Positions 1 through 8,348 of a stretch of DNA of 64,000 nucleotides are shown one piece after another. The stretch is from Acidimicrobiia bacterium. GTDB taxonomy: Bacteria; Actinomycetota; Acidimicrobiia; IMCC26256; JAMXLJ01. Below the pieces are notes generated by a model. It had not been told where the DNA came from. It saw only the letters and a program-made list of their open reading frames with translations, and did not search any database. The translations under genes and the position numbers were made by a program. Within the stretch, counting starts at the first letter, position 1. Every line of letters begins with the position of its first letter. The stretch is taken from the NCBI GenBank assembly GCA_035651955.1, contig DASRES010000069.1, positions 62,001-126,000 on the forward strand. The letters are read 5' to 3'.

Positions 1-1695
1 GGGCTGCGTCTCGCCCGGGCGCCGTGGGTCTGCGTGATGGACGCCGACCTCCAGCACCCGCCCGAGACGATCCGCCGGATGCTGGCGGCGGCCGACGCCG
101 AGGACGCGACCCTCGTCGTCGCGAGCCGCTACCGCGAGGGCGGCGACGCGACCGGGCTGGCCGGGGGCACACGCACCGCGCTCTCGATCGCCGCGTCCGC
201 GGCAGCGAAGGCCGCGTTCCCGCGCGTCCTGCGCTCCGTCACCGACCCGATGAGCGGGTTCTTCCTGTTCCGTCGGGACGCCGTCGACCCGAACGCTCTG
301 CGTCCGCAGGGGTTCAAGATCCTGATGGAGATCGCCGTGCGCACTCCCGACCTGCGTGTCGCCGAGGTTCCGTACACGTTCGCCGAGCGTCACGCGGGTG
401 AGAGCAAGGCGAACAGCCGCGAGGGCATGTCCTACCTTCGCCACCTCGGTCGGCTCCGCGCCGATCTGGCGAAGCAGCGGTGGGAGGACCGTCGCGAGCA
501 GCGCGGCGCGTCGCACCGCTACGACATCCACGGCATCATCACCGTCGAGGCCGACGCGCGCCTGCCCGAGCTCGAGGCGTTCCGCGTGCGCGAGCTGAGC
601 GGGCCGCCGACGATCCGTGTCCGCATCGGCAAGCTTCCCGAGCGCGCGCCGGCACCGACGCGGCGCGACCCGTTCCGCCGTCACCTCCGCTACGAGGAGA
701 AGCTCGGGAACAACGGCTTCGCGGCGGACATCACGATCGGCGAGCGCGTCGAGATCCTTGCCACACCGCTGCTGCGCCGTTCGCCGCACGTGCTCTACAC
801 GAACCTGGTGGAGCCGATCCTGCGGTGGAGCTTCGTCGCACGCGGCTACGCGCTCGCGCACGGCGCGTGCGTCGTGCAGGGTGGCGACGCGTTCATGATC
901 ACGGCGCGCACCGACACCGGCAAGACGACGACGATGCTGAAGCTGCTCGACGCGAAGCCGTACGACTTCGTCGCCGACGACCTCACGATCGTCTGCCCGG
1001 ACGGCAGCGTCCTCCCGTACCCGAAGCCGTTGACCATCAGCAACCACACGGTCGCGGCCGTCAGCACGCCGCTGCTCAACTGGCGCGAGCGTCTCACGCT
1101 CCCGCTCCAGAGCCGGCTGCACTCGCGCTCGGGCCGGAAGTTCGCGTTCTTCCTGACGCGTACGGGTCTGCCCGTCGCGACGGTCAACACCGTCGTCCAG
1201 CTGCTCGTCCCGCCGCCGAAGTACCCGGTGCAGCGGCTGGTGCCCGGCGTCCGGGTCGCGGAGCCCGCGAAGCTCGCGGCGCTGTTCGTGATCCAGCGCT
1301 CGAAGGACGGCTTCGAGTGGCTCGACGAGGACGACGCGCTCGAGATCCTGCTCGGCAACTGCGAGGACGCGTACGGGTTCCCGCCCTACCACTCGATCGA
1401 GGACTTCCTCCTCGCGTCGACGGGCGACAACCTGCGTGCCGTCGAGCGCCAGATCATCGCGGGCGCGCTCGAGGGTCGTCCCGCGGCCCTGCTGTCGAGC
1501 ACGACGCTGGACTGGGCGACGCGCATCCCGCACCTGATCGACCAGGTGCAGGACGAGCGCTCGGTGGCGATCGACGCCGAGGAGCGCCCGGAGGCGCCGG
1601 TCCTCGCCGCCGCGAACGGCACCGACGGAACAGCGCACGCGAGCACCACGAGCGAGGGCGTCGCCACGATCGTCCCGGTCGAGGCCCAGGAGTGA
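1..1695 (+). CDS. GT2 polyprenyl-phosphate glycosyltransferase fused to HPr-kinase-like P-loop domain (5' partial)
   Basis: The frame is open from base 1, so the N-terminal part of the glycosyltransferase lies outside the window. Residues about 1-165 look like the second half of a DPM1/polyprenyl-phosphate mannosyltransferase: WVCVMDADLQHP carries the metal-binding DxD at residues 14-16, followed by the acceptor segment DPMSGFFLFRR. From about residue 175 a second domain resembles HPr kinase/PEPCK-type ATPases: a Walker A-like ARTDTGKTTT near 302-311 and an acidic ADDL near 325-328. The C-terminal ~90 residues are low in pattern. By family the GT2 part makes a lipid-linked sugar at the inner membrane face; the role of the kinase-like part is unknown. 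The next genes (GtrA, GT-C) fit a lipid-sugar pathway. The fusion itself is seen in one unbroken frame; function is inferred. Confidence 0.8.
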   Translation, partial: GLRLARAPWVCVMDADLQHPPETIRRMLAAADAEDATLVVASRYREGGDATGLAGGTRTALSIAASAAAKAAFPRVLRSVTDPMSGFFLFRRDAVDPNALRPQGFKILMEIAVRTPDLRVAEVPYTFAERHAGESKANSREGMSYLRHLGRLRADLAKQRWEDRREQRGASHRYDIHGIITVEADARLPELEAFRVRELSGPPTIRVRIGKLPERAPAPTRRDPFRRHLRYEEKLGNNGFAADITIGERVEILATPLLRRSPHVLYTNLVEPILRWSFVARGYALAHGACVVQGGDAFMITARTDTGKTTTMLKLLDAKPYDFVADDLTIVCPDGSVLPYPKPLTISNHTVAAVSTPLLNWRERLTLPLQSRLHSRSGRKFAFFLTRTGLPVATVNTVVQLLVPPPKYPVQRLVPGVRVAEPAKLAALFVIQRSKDGFEWLDEDDALEILLGNCEDAYGFPPYHSIEDFLLASTGDNLRAVERQIIAGALEGRPAALLSSTTLDWATRIPHLIDQVQDERSVAIDAEERPEAPVLAAANGTDGTAHASTTSEGVATIVPVEAQE

Positions 1696-1792
1696 CAGTG
1701 TCCCGCCGCGGACGCCCGGACGCGGCGGGACGCGCGCTCCGTCGGCCCGTGCCGCGCCGCGAGGCGGCGCGCACAAGGAGGTAGCTGCGCCC

Positions 1793-2488
1793 GTGCCCGG
1801 CACGAGCACACTCGAGACCCCAGCGCGGACGCTCCCGGCGCCGCTCGCGCTCGTCGCGCGCCGGTGGCCGCGCCTGTGGGCGATGGTCTACCGCTTCACG
1901 CGCTTCGGTCTCGTCGGCGTCACCGGGATCTTCGTCAACGAGGCCGCCGTGTGGGCGTTCCTCGTGATGGGCCTCCCCGGGCTCGGCGCGGTCGTCGCGG
2001 CGACGCAGGTCTCGTCGCTGTGGAACTTCATCCTGATCGAGCGGTGGGCGTTCAAGCACAAGCAGCACGACGGCCGGAGCCTCGGGTACCGCGCCGCGAT
2101 GTTCTTCGGGCTGAACAACCTCGTCACGCTCGTCCTGCAGGCGCCGATGATCATCGCCCTCGAGGCGGTCGGGATCGACGTGCTGTGGGGCAACCTGATC
2201 TCGTTGCTGATCCTGTCGGTCGCGCGGTTCGTGTTCTCGGACGCGGTGATCTGGGCGTCGGGCGGGTCGCGTCGCGTCGAGGCGATCGACGCGAGCGAGG
2301 ACCCGGCCACCCGCGTGCTCTACGTGGCCGGTGACGTCGCGATCGAGGACCTCGCCGGCACCGTGGTCGGCGATCGCCAGATCGTCGACCTGACGGAGGA
2401 GGTGACGGTGCGCGACGCGGACGGGGGGCTCCGCGGACGTGGCAGTCACCGCAGGTTTCCCGTTCTCGGCAGCCTCCATGTCCGCTAG
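1793..2488 (+). CDS. GtrA-like membrane protein
   Basis: A 231-residue protein with about four hydrophobic helices between residues 37 and 155 and the GtrA-type opening RFTRFGLVGVTGIFVNEA. GtrA proteins are thought to flip polyprenyl-phosphate sugars across the cytoplasmic membrane or help glycosyltransferases do so. The GTG start is chosen because AAGGAGG lies 11 bases upstream (1775-1781). The last ~75 residues are hydrophilic and acidic, longer than a minimal GtrA protein, and have no motif I recognise. It sits between a GT2 that would make the lipid-linked sugar and a GT-C enzyme that would use it outside, the classic three-part arrangement. Confidence 0.88.
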   Translation: MPGTSTLETPARTLPAPLALVARRWPRLWAMVYRFTRFGLVGVTGIFVNEAAVWAFLVMGLPGLGAVVAATQVSSLWNFILIERWAFKHKQHDGRSLGYRAAMFFGLNNLVTLVLQAPMIIALEAVGIDVLWGNLISLLILSVARFVFSDAVIWASGGSRRVEAIDASEDPATRVLYVAGDVAIEDLAGTVVGDRQIVDLTEEVTVRDADGGLRGRGSHRRFPVLGSLHVR

Positions 2489-4091
2489 CCGCGTCGACAC
2501 CCTCGGCATCGCGAGGCAGCGGGAGCTCGACGACCCGGTCGTCGTCGACGATCCCGTCGTCGCGACGCGTGTCGACGACGGCACCGAGCGCCCGCGCATC
2601 CCGGCCTGGGTGTGGGTCGCCGCCATCCTCGCGGTGGCGACCGTCGTGCGCGTCTGGCAGCTGAACCGGGTCGGCTTCAACAGCGACGAGACCGTCTACG
2701 CGGGGCAGGCCGCGTCGATCGCCGGCAACGTCACGCTGCAGAAGTTCTTCCCGATCTACCGCGCCCACCCGCTGCTGTTCCAGACGATCCTCTCGGTCGT
2801 CTACCGCGTCACGACGAGCGACTTCGTCGCCCGGCTGCTGTCGGTCGCGTTCGGCGTCGCGACCGTCTACGTCACGTACCTGTTGGGCCGGTTGCTCTAC
2901 GGCCGGCGCGCGGGTCTGATCGCCGCCGCGCTGCTCGCCGTCATGCCGTACCACGTCGTCGTGAGCCGCCAGGTGCTGCTCGACGGCCCGATGGTCTTCT
3001 TCTCGACGCTGACGCTGTACCTGCTGGCGAAGTACGCGGTGACGCAGCGTTCGGCGTGGCTGTGCGCGACGGGCGCGGGGCTGGGCCTGACGTTCCTGTC
3101 GAAGGAGACCGGCTTCGTCTTCATTGCCGCGGTCTACGCGTTCCTCGCGCTCGCGCCGAGGCTGAAGGTACGGATCCGCGACCTCGCCGTCTCCGGTGCC
3201 GTGCTCGTGCTCGTCATGCTGCCGTACCCGGTGTCGCTGTACTTCGGGAAGTCGTCGAAGACGGGCAAGAACTTCTTCGCCTGGCAGCTGCTCCGCCGGC
3301 CGAACCACGGCGCGTTCTTCTACCTCTCGACGGTCCCGGCCGCGCTCGGCTTCATCGTGCTCGCCGCCGCGATCGCGGGCCTGCTCATCATGCGGCGCGA
3401 GCGCAGCTGGCGCGAGACGTTGCTGCTCTCGTGGATCCTCGTGCCGGTCGCGTTCTTCGCGCTCTGGCCGGTGAAGGGCTTCCAGTACCTGCTGCCGATC
3501 GCGCCGGCGGTCGCGATCCTCGCCGCGCGCGCGTTCGCGCGGCTCCCCGCCGATCCGCGCCGGCGCTTCGGCCGGACCTCGATCCCCGCGGTGGCGGTGA
3601 CCGCGGTCGTCGGCATCGCGGTCGCGCTCAGCCTCGTCCTCCCGACCGTGCAGCGGATCACGCCGTCGAAGTCGGGCACCTTCCTCGCCGGGTCCGGTGG
3701 TGTGGCCGGCGGTCGCGAGGCCGGTCGGTGGGTCGGCGCGCACGTGCCCGAGAACGCCCAGCTGCTCGCGCTCGGCCCGTCGATGGCGAACATCATCGAG
3801 TTCTACGGCGACCGGAAGACCTACGGCCTGTCGGTCAGCACGAACCCGCTGCACCGCAACCCCGTCTACGAGGCGCTGTCGAACCCCGACCTCCAGATCC
3901 GCCGCGGCGACCTGCAGTACCTCGTGTGGGACTCGTACTCCGCGAACCGCTCGCCGCACTTCGCCGGCAAGCTGCTCCAGTTCGCCGAGAAGTACCACGG
4001 CCGCGTCGTGCACACCGAGAGCGTCGCCGTCACCTCGAACGGTCAGAAGACGAACAAGCGCGTCATCGTGATCTACGAGGTGCGGCCGTGA
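2478..4091 (+). CDS. GT-C family glycosyltransferase (ArnT/PMT-like, GT39/GT83)
   Basis: About 537 residues with a short cytoplasmic N-terminus followed by roughly ten or more hydrophobic helices. Just after the first helix the first outer loop carries FNSDETVYAG, the acidic pair typical of GT-C enzymes that take sugar from a polyprenyl-phosphate donor. A soluble C-terminal domain starts near residue 410. The enzyme would act on the outer membrane face, moving a sugar to a protein, lipid or polysaccharide acceptor. The ATG at 2478 overlaps the GtrA stop by 11 bases; a GTG at 2439 after a run of G is an alternative start adding 13 residues. Acceptor and sugar cannot be read from the sequence. 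Confidence 0.87.
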   Translation: MSASRVDTLGIARQRELDDPVVVDDPVVATRVDDGTERPRIPAWVWVAAILAVATVVRVWQLNRVGFNSDETVYAGQAASIAGNVTLQKFFPIYRAHPLLFQTILSVVYRVTTSDFVARLLSVAFGVATVYVTYLLGRLLYGRRAGLIAAALLAVMPYHVVVSRQVLLDGPMVFFSTLTLYLLAKYAVTQRSAWLCATGAGLGLTFLSKETGFVFIAAVYAFLALAPRLKVRIRDLAVSGAVLVLVMLPYPVSLYFGKSSKTGKNFFAWQLLRRPNHGAFFYLSTVPAALGFIVLAAAIAGLLIMRRERSWRETLLLSWILVPVAFFALWPVKGFQYLLPIAPAVAILAARAFARLPADPRRRFGRTSIPAVAVTAVVGIAVALSLVLPTVQRITPSKSGTFLAGSGGVAGGREAGRWVGAHVPENAQLLALGPSMANIIEFYGDRKTYGLSVSTNPLHRNPVYEALSNPDLQIRRGDLQYLVWDSYSANRSPHFAGKLLQFAEKYHGRVVHTESVAVTSNGQKTNKRVIVIYEVRP

Positions 4092-5452
4092 CGGGCGCGC
4101 TGCGCCGTTGGGTGCTCGCGGTCGCGGGAGCGGTCGTCGTCTGCTGTCTCGCCGTCTCGCCGGTGTCCGCGTCCACGACGCACACCCGCGGCGCCGTCCC
4201 CGGCACGCCCACGGCGACGCCGATCAAGCACCTCGTCAGCGTCATGCAGGAGAACCACACGTTCGACAACTACTTCGGGACGTATCCGGGCGCGGACGGC
4301 ATCCCGGCGAACGCGTGCATGCCGGTGGACCCGACCGACAAGGCGTCGAAGGACTGCGTGAAGCCCTTCCGGATCGGCAAGCGACCGATCCAGGACCTCG
4401 GCAGCAACCACGACGCGTTCCTCAGCGCGTTCGACAATGGTGCGATGAACGGGTTCGTGAAGGCGCAGAGCACGCAGGGCGTGCCGATCGACCTCGCGAT
4501 GGGCCACTACGACGACCGCGACATCCCGTACTACTGGAACGTCGCCGACCAGTACGTGCTGTTCGACAAGTTCTTCACGTCGACGGGCGGCGGCAGCGTG
4601 TGGAACCACATGTTCTGGGTCGCGGGTACGCCGGGCGACACGACGCGCGAGACCGTCCCCGAGAAGGGCTACGCACCGACCATCCAGACGATCTTCGACC
4701 GCCTGGAGGCCAAGGGTGTGTCGTGGAAGTTCTACGTGCAGAACTACGACCCGAAGATCAACTACAAGGCGACGACGCAGACCGCGCACGGGGCGCAGGT
4801 GGCGCGCGTCCCGCTGCTCGCGATGGCGCGCTTCGTCGACGACCCGAAGCTCGCGAGCCACATCGTCCCGCTCGAGCAGTACTACAGCGACCTCGAGAAC
4901 GGCACGTTGCCCGCCGTCTCGTACATCGTGCCCTCGGGCAACAGCGAGCACCCGCCCGGCAGCGTCCAAGCGGGGCAGGGCTTCGTGCGCACCATCGTCA
5001 ACTCGCTGCAGCGCAGCACGGCATGGTCCTCGAGCGCGTTGCTGCTGACCTACGACAGCTGGGGCGGTTGGTACGACCACGTGGCGCCGCCCGCCGGGTA
5101 CGGCCTCCGCACGCCGGCGCTCCTCGTGAGCGCGTACGCACGCAAGGGCGTCGTCGACCACACCCAACTCGACTTCACGTCGATCCTGCGCTTCATCGAG
5201 CGCAACTGGAACGTCGCGCCGCTCGCCCAGCGTGACGCCAAGGCGAACGACTTCAGCGCGGCGTTCGACTTCGCCGCTGCTCCTCGGGTCGCGTCGCTCG
5301 TCCCGTCGGTCCGTCATCCCGCGACGGAACCGGCTCCGACCCGGGGCGTCATCTACTTCGCGTACGGAGGCGGGCTCGCCCTCGCCGTCGCGCTCGTCGT
5401 GTTCGCGGCGGTGCGCGGTGGGCGTCGCCGCGCGGCGGAGACGCTGTCGTGA
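4088..5452 (+). CDS. Secreted, membrane-anchored phospholipase C/acid phosphatase-type phosphoesterase
   Basis: 454 residues. A signal peptide covers about residues 1-29. The mature N-terminus has VMQENHTFDNYFGTYPGADG, the hallmark of the bacterial phosphoesterase family that includes phospholipase C and acid phosphatase AcpA. Later segments DNYEPK-like, SGNSEHPPG and LLTYDSWGGWYDH fit the metal-binding core of the same family. A single helix near the C-terminus (about 420-440) followed by RGGRRR should tether it to the membrane with the enzyme outside. The GTG start overlaps the previous stop as GTGA, so translation is probably coupled. It could cleave phospholipids or other phosphoesters at the cell surface; substrate unknown. 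Confidence 0.85.
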   Translation: MTGALRRWVLAVAGAVVVCCLAVSPVSASTTHTRGAVPGTPTATPIKHLVSVMQENHTFDNYFGTYPGADGIPANACMPVDPTDKASKDCVKPFRIGKRPIQDLGSNHDAFLSAFDNGAMNGFVKAQSTQGVPIDLAMGHYDDRDIPYYWNVADQYVLFDKFFTSTGGGSVWNHMFWVAGTPGDTTRETVPEKGYAPTIQTIFDRLEAKGVSWKFYVQNYDPKINYKATTQTAHGAQVARVPLLAMARFVDDPKLASHIVPLEQYYSDLENGTLPAVSYIVPSGNSEHPPGSVQAGQGFVRTIVNSLQRSTAWSSSALLLTYDSWGGWYDHVAPPAGYGLRTPALLVSAYARKGVVDHTQLDFTSILRFIERNWNVAPLAQRDAKANDFSAAFDFAAAPRVASLVPSVRHPATEPAPTRGVIYFAYGGGLALAVALVVFAAVRGGRRRAAETLS

Positions 5453-6855
5453 CCGCGCGCCGGGTCTCGTCCCTGCTCGCAGTCGCCGCGCTCGTCGCCG
5501 TGGTGTTCGTCTCCACGGGCGCCGGTGCGGCGTCCGCGGCTTCGGGGCCGCCACCGCCCAAGCGCGCGCATCCGACGATCGGCCCCGCGCCCGGGCTGCG
5601 CAGCCTGACGATCAAGACGATCCCGCCGACGCCGGGCGCGACGTTCACGTTCGAGGGTCAGTCGTTCACGACGGCCGCCGACGGCGCGGTCACGGTCACG
5701 ATCACGCAGCAGCAGCGCGACCTGCTCGCCACGAACCGCAACGACGCGCTCGTCGTGACGTCACCGACCGTGAACGTGAGCAAGGACATCCGCGCGAACT
5801 TCGCCGGCTGGTACGGCAACGGGTCGTACAAGAGCGGTGTCGAGACGCAGACCGCCACGTTCTCGTACGACTACCTGACGAGCTTCAAGTTCGTGAACAC
5901 GAAGGGTGATCCGGTCCAGCCGTCGCTGCTGTCCTCGATGGAGCTGAAGAGCAGCATCGGCGCGACGATCGACCTGAGGTCCACCGATCCCGTCTGGCTC
6001 CAGGGCCGGCTCGTCACGCCCGGCGCGGGCGGCGTCGACGTCCGCGACGTCTCGTACCGCATCAACGAGGTGATCGTCGCCGGGTCGAACGTCGTGAACG
6101 CGGCGCAGCAGCAGTTCTTCCCGACGCAGCGCACGACCGCCACCGTGCGGTTGCTGTTCTTCTCCGTGCGCTTCGTCGCGACGGACGCGATGCTCGGCGG
6201 CGGCGTCGGGAAGTCGATCGAGCTGCAGTACCCCGACGGGAAGGTGCGCACGATCGCGCTCGGCCCGACGCACTCGGTCACCGTCGACGACCTGCCGCGC
6301 GGCGACTACCACGTCACGGTCGTCGGTGGCGGTCTGCGGATGGCGCGCCCGATCAGCGTCTCGCGCAACCAGGAAGCCGACCTCGACGTGATCACGTACC
6401 TCGACGTCGGCCTCGTCGCGCTGGCGATCCTCATCGTCGCCGCGGTCGTGCTGTGGTTCGGTCTGTCGATGCGCCGCCGGCATCACGGCACGGGCCGGCG
6501 CGCCGCGCGTCGTCGCCATCCCGCCGTGACCACCGCGGCCGATGCGCCCAGCCCGTCTGTCCGCGAGTCGCGCGACGTCCGCGCCGCGTCGCCGGTTCCG
6601 ACGAGCAGCAACGGCAACCGCCCGGTGCGCGTCGACGACCGCGCGCACGGCAACGATCTCGAGTTCCTGCACGCGTCCGCAGACCGTGAGCCTGCCGAGC
6701 GGGCCAGCACGGAGGCGGTCGCGGAGGCGTTCGCCGACGCCGACGAGCACGTGTCTGCCGCGAAGGCGGCCGGCGAGCACGTGCCCCACGATCCGGACGA
6801 GGTCTCGGCCAACGAGCACTTCCTGGTCGACGGTCCGGGTCGGCGGCAGCACTGA
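5449..6855 (+). CDS. Exported protein of unknown function with C-terminal membrane anchor
   Basis: 468 residues; I do not recognise the family. Residues 1-32 form a signal peptide (alanine/valine-rich, ending near ASAAS). Residues about 45-310 are rich in T, V and alternating hydrophobics and look like one or more beta-sandwich domains, including a carboxypeptidase-regulatory-like stretch near 285-310 (DLPRGDYHVTVVGGG). One transmembrane helix lies near 323-345, followed by a highly basic RRRHHGTGRRAARRR segment and a ~110-residue acidic, low-complexity cytoplasmic tail. The GTG start overlaps the upstream stop (GTGA) and its own stop overlaps the next ATG (TGATG). Its position inside an operon of surface hydrolases suggests a scaffold or sugar/peptide-binding partner, which is inference. 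Confidence 0.75.
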   Translation: MTARRVSSLLAVAALVAVVFVSTGAGAASAASGPPPPKRAHPTIGPAPGLRSLTIKTIPPTPGATFTFEGQSFTTAADGAVTVTITQQQRDLLATNRNDALVVTSPTVNVSKDIRANFAGWYGNGSYKSGVETQTATFSYDYLTSFKFVNTKGDPVQPSLLSSMELKSSIGATIDLRSTDPVWLQGRLVTPGAGGVDVRDVSYRINEVIVAGSNVVNAAQQQFFPTQRTTATVRLLFFSVRFVATDAMLGGGVGKSIELQYPDGKVRTIALGPTHSVTVDDLPRGDYHVTVVGGGLRMARPISVSRNQEADLDVITYLDVGLVALAILIVAAVVLWFGLSMRRRHHGTGRRAARRRHPAVTTAADAPSPSVRESRDVRAASPVPTSSNGNRPVRVDDRAHGNDLEFLHASADREPAERASTEAVAEAFADADEHVSAAKAAGEHVPHDPDEVSANEHFLVDGPGRRQH

Positions 6856-8348
6856 TGGCCCGGCCGCGCCGACGGTGGTCCCGCGCCGTGAGCGTCGTCG
6901 TCGCAGTCGTTGCCGCGCTCGGCGTGGTCGCGGCGCCGGCCGCGGGCGCCGCGAGCTCGACCGGTCGCGCCGCCGCGTCCGCACCGGCTCCGGCGGCCGC
7001 GCAGGGACCCGACGCGAGCACGTTGCGCGAAGGTGCCGTGCCGGTTCTCGCGTACTACTACATCTGGTACGACCCGACGACGTGGGACACGAAGAAGTCC
7101 GACCTGCCGAAGCTGGGGAAGTACTCGAGTGACGACACGCGCGTCATGCGCCAGCAGGTCGAGTGGGCGAAGCAAGCGGGGATCGACGGCTTCATCGTGA
7201 GCTGGAAGGAGACCCCGCAGCTCGACCGCCGGCTCGAGAAGCTCGTCGAGGTCGCGCGTGCCGAGGACTTCAAGCTCGCGATCATCTACCAGGGTCTCGA
7301 CTACAGCCGGAACCCGTTGCCGGGCGGCGCGCCGCGCGTCGCGCAGGACCTCGACTGGTTCACCCTGCACTACGGCAACGACCCGGTCTTCCACATCTTC
7401 TCGAAGCCGCTCGTCATCTGGTCGGGGACGTGGGAGTTCAGCCCGACCGACATCGCGCTCGTGACCGCACCCCGCCGCAGCAACCTCTTGATCCTCGCGT
7501 CGGAGCGCAACGTCGACGGCTACTCGCGCCTCGCGGACTCCGTCGACGGCAACGCGTACTACTGGTCGTCGGTGAACCCGCGCACGTACAAGGGCTACGT
7601 CAGCAAGCTCGTCGAGATGGGACGCGCGGCACAGGCCCACGGCGGCCTCTGGATCGCGCCCGCCGCGCCCGGGTTCGACGCCCGCAAGATCGGCGGGTCG
7701 ACCGTCGTGCCGCGCGACGAGGGCAAGACGCTCGACGAGGAGATCACCGCCGCGTTCGCGTCCAAGCCCGACGCGCTCGGGCTCATCAGCTGGAACGAGT
7801 TCAGCGAGAGCTCGTACATCGAGCCCAGTCAGAACTACGGCTTCACGTACCTCAACGCGGTCGGCGAACGCCTCGGGGACGGTCCGCCCGTCGTCGACCC
7901 GAGCGCGCTCGCGGGCTCGCACACGAAGAGCGACACCACGGACTCGAGCTCGCCGGGGAAGGGCTTCCCCTTGGGCGTCGTCGTGCTGCCCGCGTTCGTG
8001 CTGTTCTTCGTCGTGACGCTCGTGGTCGCGGCGCGGCGAGGCCGGCCGCGGGGCGGCCACGACGGCGGCTCGGGTGGCGACCAGGGCGGCGGTGAGGGCG
8101 GCGGCGGCTCGCCGCACGGTGGTCACCGGCCACCGCCGCCGGAGGGCAGCCGTCGCGCGCGCCGCGAAGCCCGCCGGCGGTTCCCGGCCGGCATCACCGG
8201 CTTCCGGATCGGGACCCGTCCCGCCCCGCCCCGTCCGCCTGCCGGACCCACCGACCCGCGGCGCGAACCCGTGCCGGCGGGTGCACCGACGGCGCCGCGG
8301 TCCTCCGAGGACGAGCCGGCGCCCGCGAGCGTCGCGCGGCAGCCGTGA
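6855..8348 (+). CDS. Membrane-anchored GH99/GH71-like glycoside hydrolase
   Basis: 497 residues. A signal peptide spans about 1-33. The catalytic region (about 60-345) begins VLAYYYIWYDPTTWDTK and contains FIVSWKE and SWNEFSESSYIEPS (near 312-325), the WNE...IEP pattern shared by GH99 endo-alpha-mannosidases and related GH71-type enzymes. A transmembrane helix near 375-398 is followed by a long Gly/Pro/Arg-rich tail. The known family members cut alpha-mannosides inside glycans; activity here is inferred from fold-level motifs only. Its ATG overlaps the preceding stop (TGATG), and its stop overlaps the next GTG start, so it belongs to the coupled surface-enzyme operon. Confidence 0.8.
   Translation: MARPRRRWSRAVSVVVAVVAALGVVAAPAAGAASSTGRAAASAPAPAAAQGPDASTLREGAVPVLAYYYIWYDPTTWDTKKSDLPKLGKYSSDDTRVMRQQVEWAKQAGIDGFIVSWKETPQLDRRLEKLVEVARAEDFKLAIIYQGLDYSRNPLPGGAPRVAQDLDWFTLHYGNDPVFHIFSKPLVIWSGTWEFSPTDIALVTAPRRSNLLILASERNVDGYSRLADSVDGNAYYWSSVNPRTYKGYVSKLVEMGRAAQAHGGLWIAPAAPGFDARKIGGSTVVPRDEGKTLDEEITAAFASKPDALGLISWNEFSESSYIEPSQNYGFTYLNAVGERLGDGPPVVDPSALAGSHTKSDTTDSSSPGKGFPLGVVVLPAFVLFFVVTLVVAARRGRPRGGHDGGSGGDQGGGEGGGGSPHGGHRPPPPEGSRRARREARRRFPAGITGFRIGTRPAPPRPPAGPTDPRREPVPAGAPTAPRSSEDEPAPASVARQP

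Noticed and set aside
2151-4013. A 620-codon open frame on the minus strand opposite the GT-C gene
   Set aside because: It is Arg/Asp/Glu-rich with no family motifs and lies opposite a strongly supported membrane protein; long antisense frames are common at this GC content.
7900-8345. Gly/Pro-rich tail of the GH99-like protein as a separate gene or repeat
   Set aside because: It continues in the same frame from the membrane helix to the stop and fits a low-complexity cytoplasmic tail.
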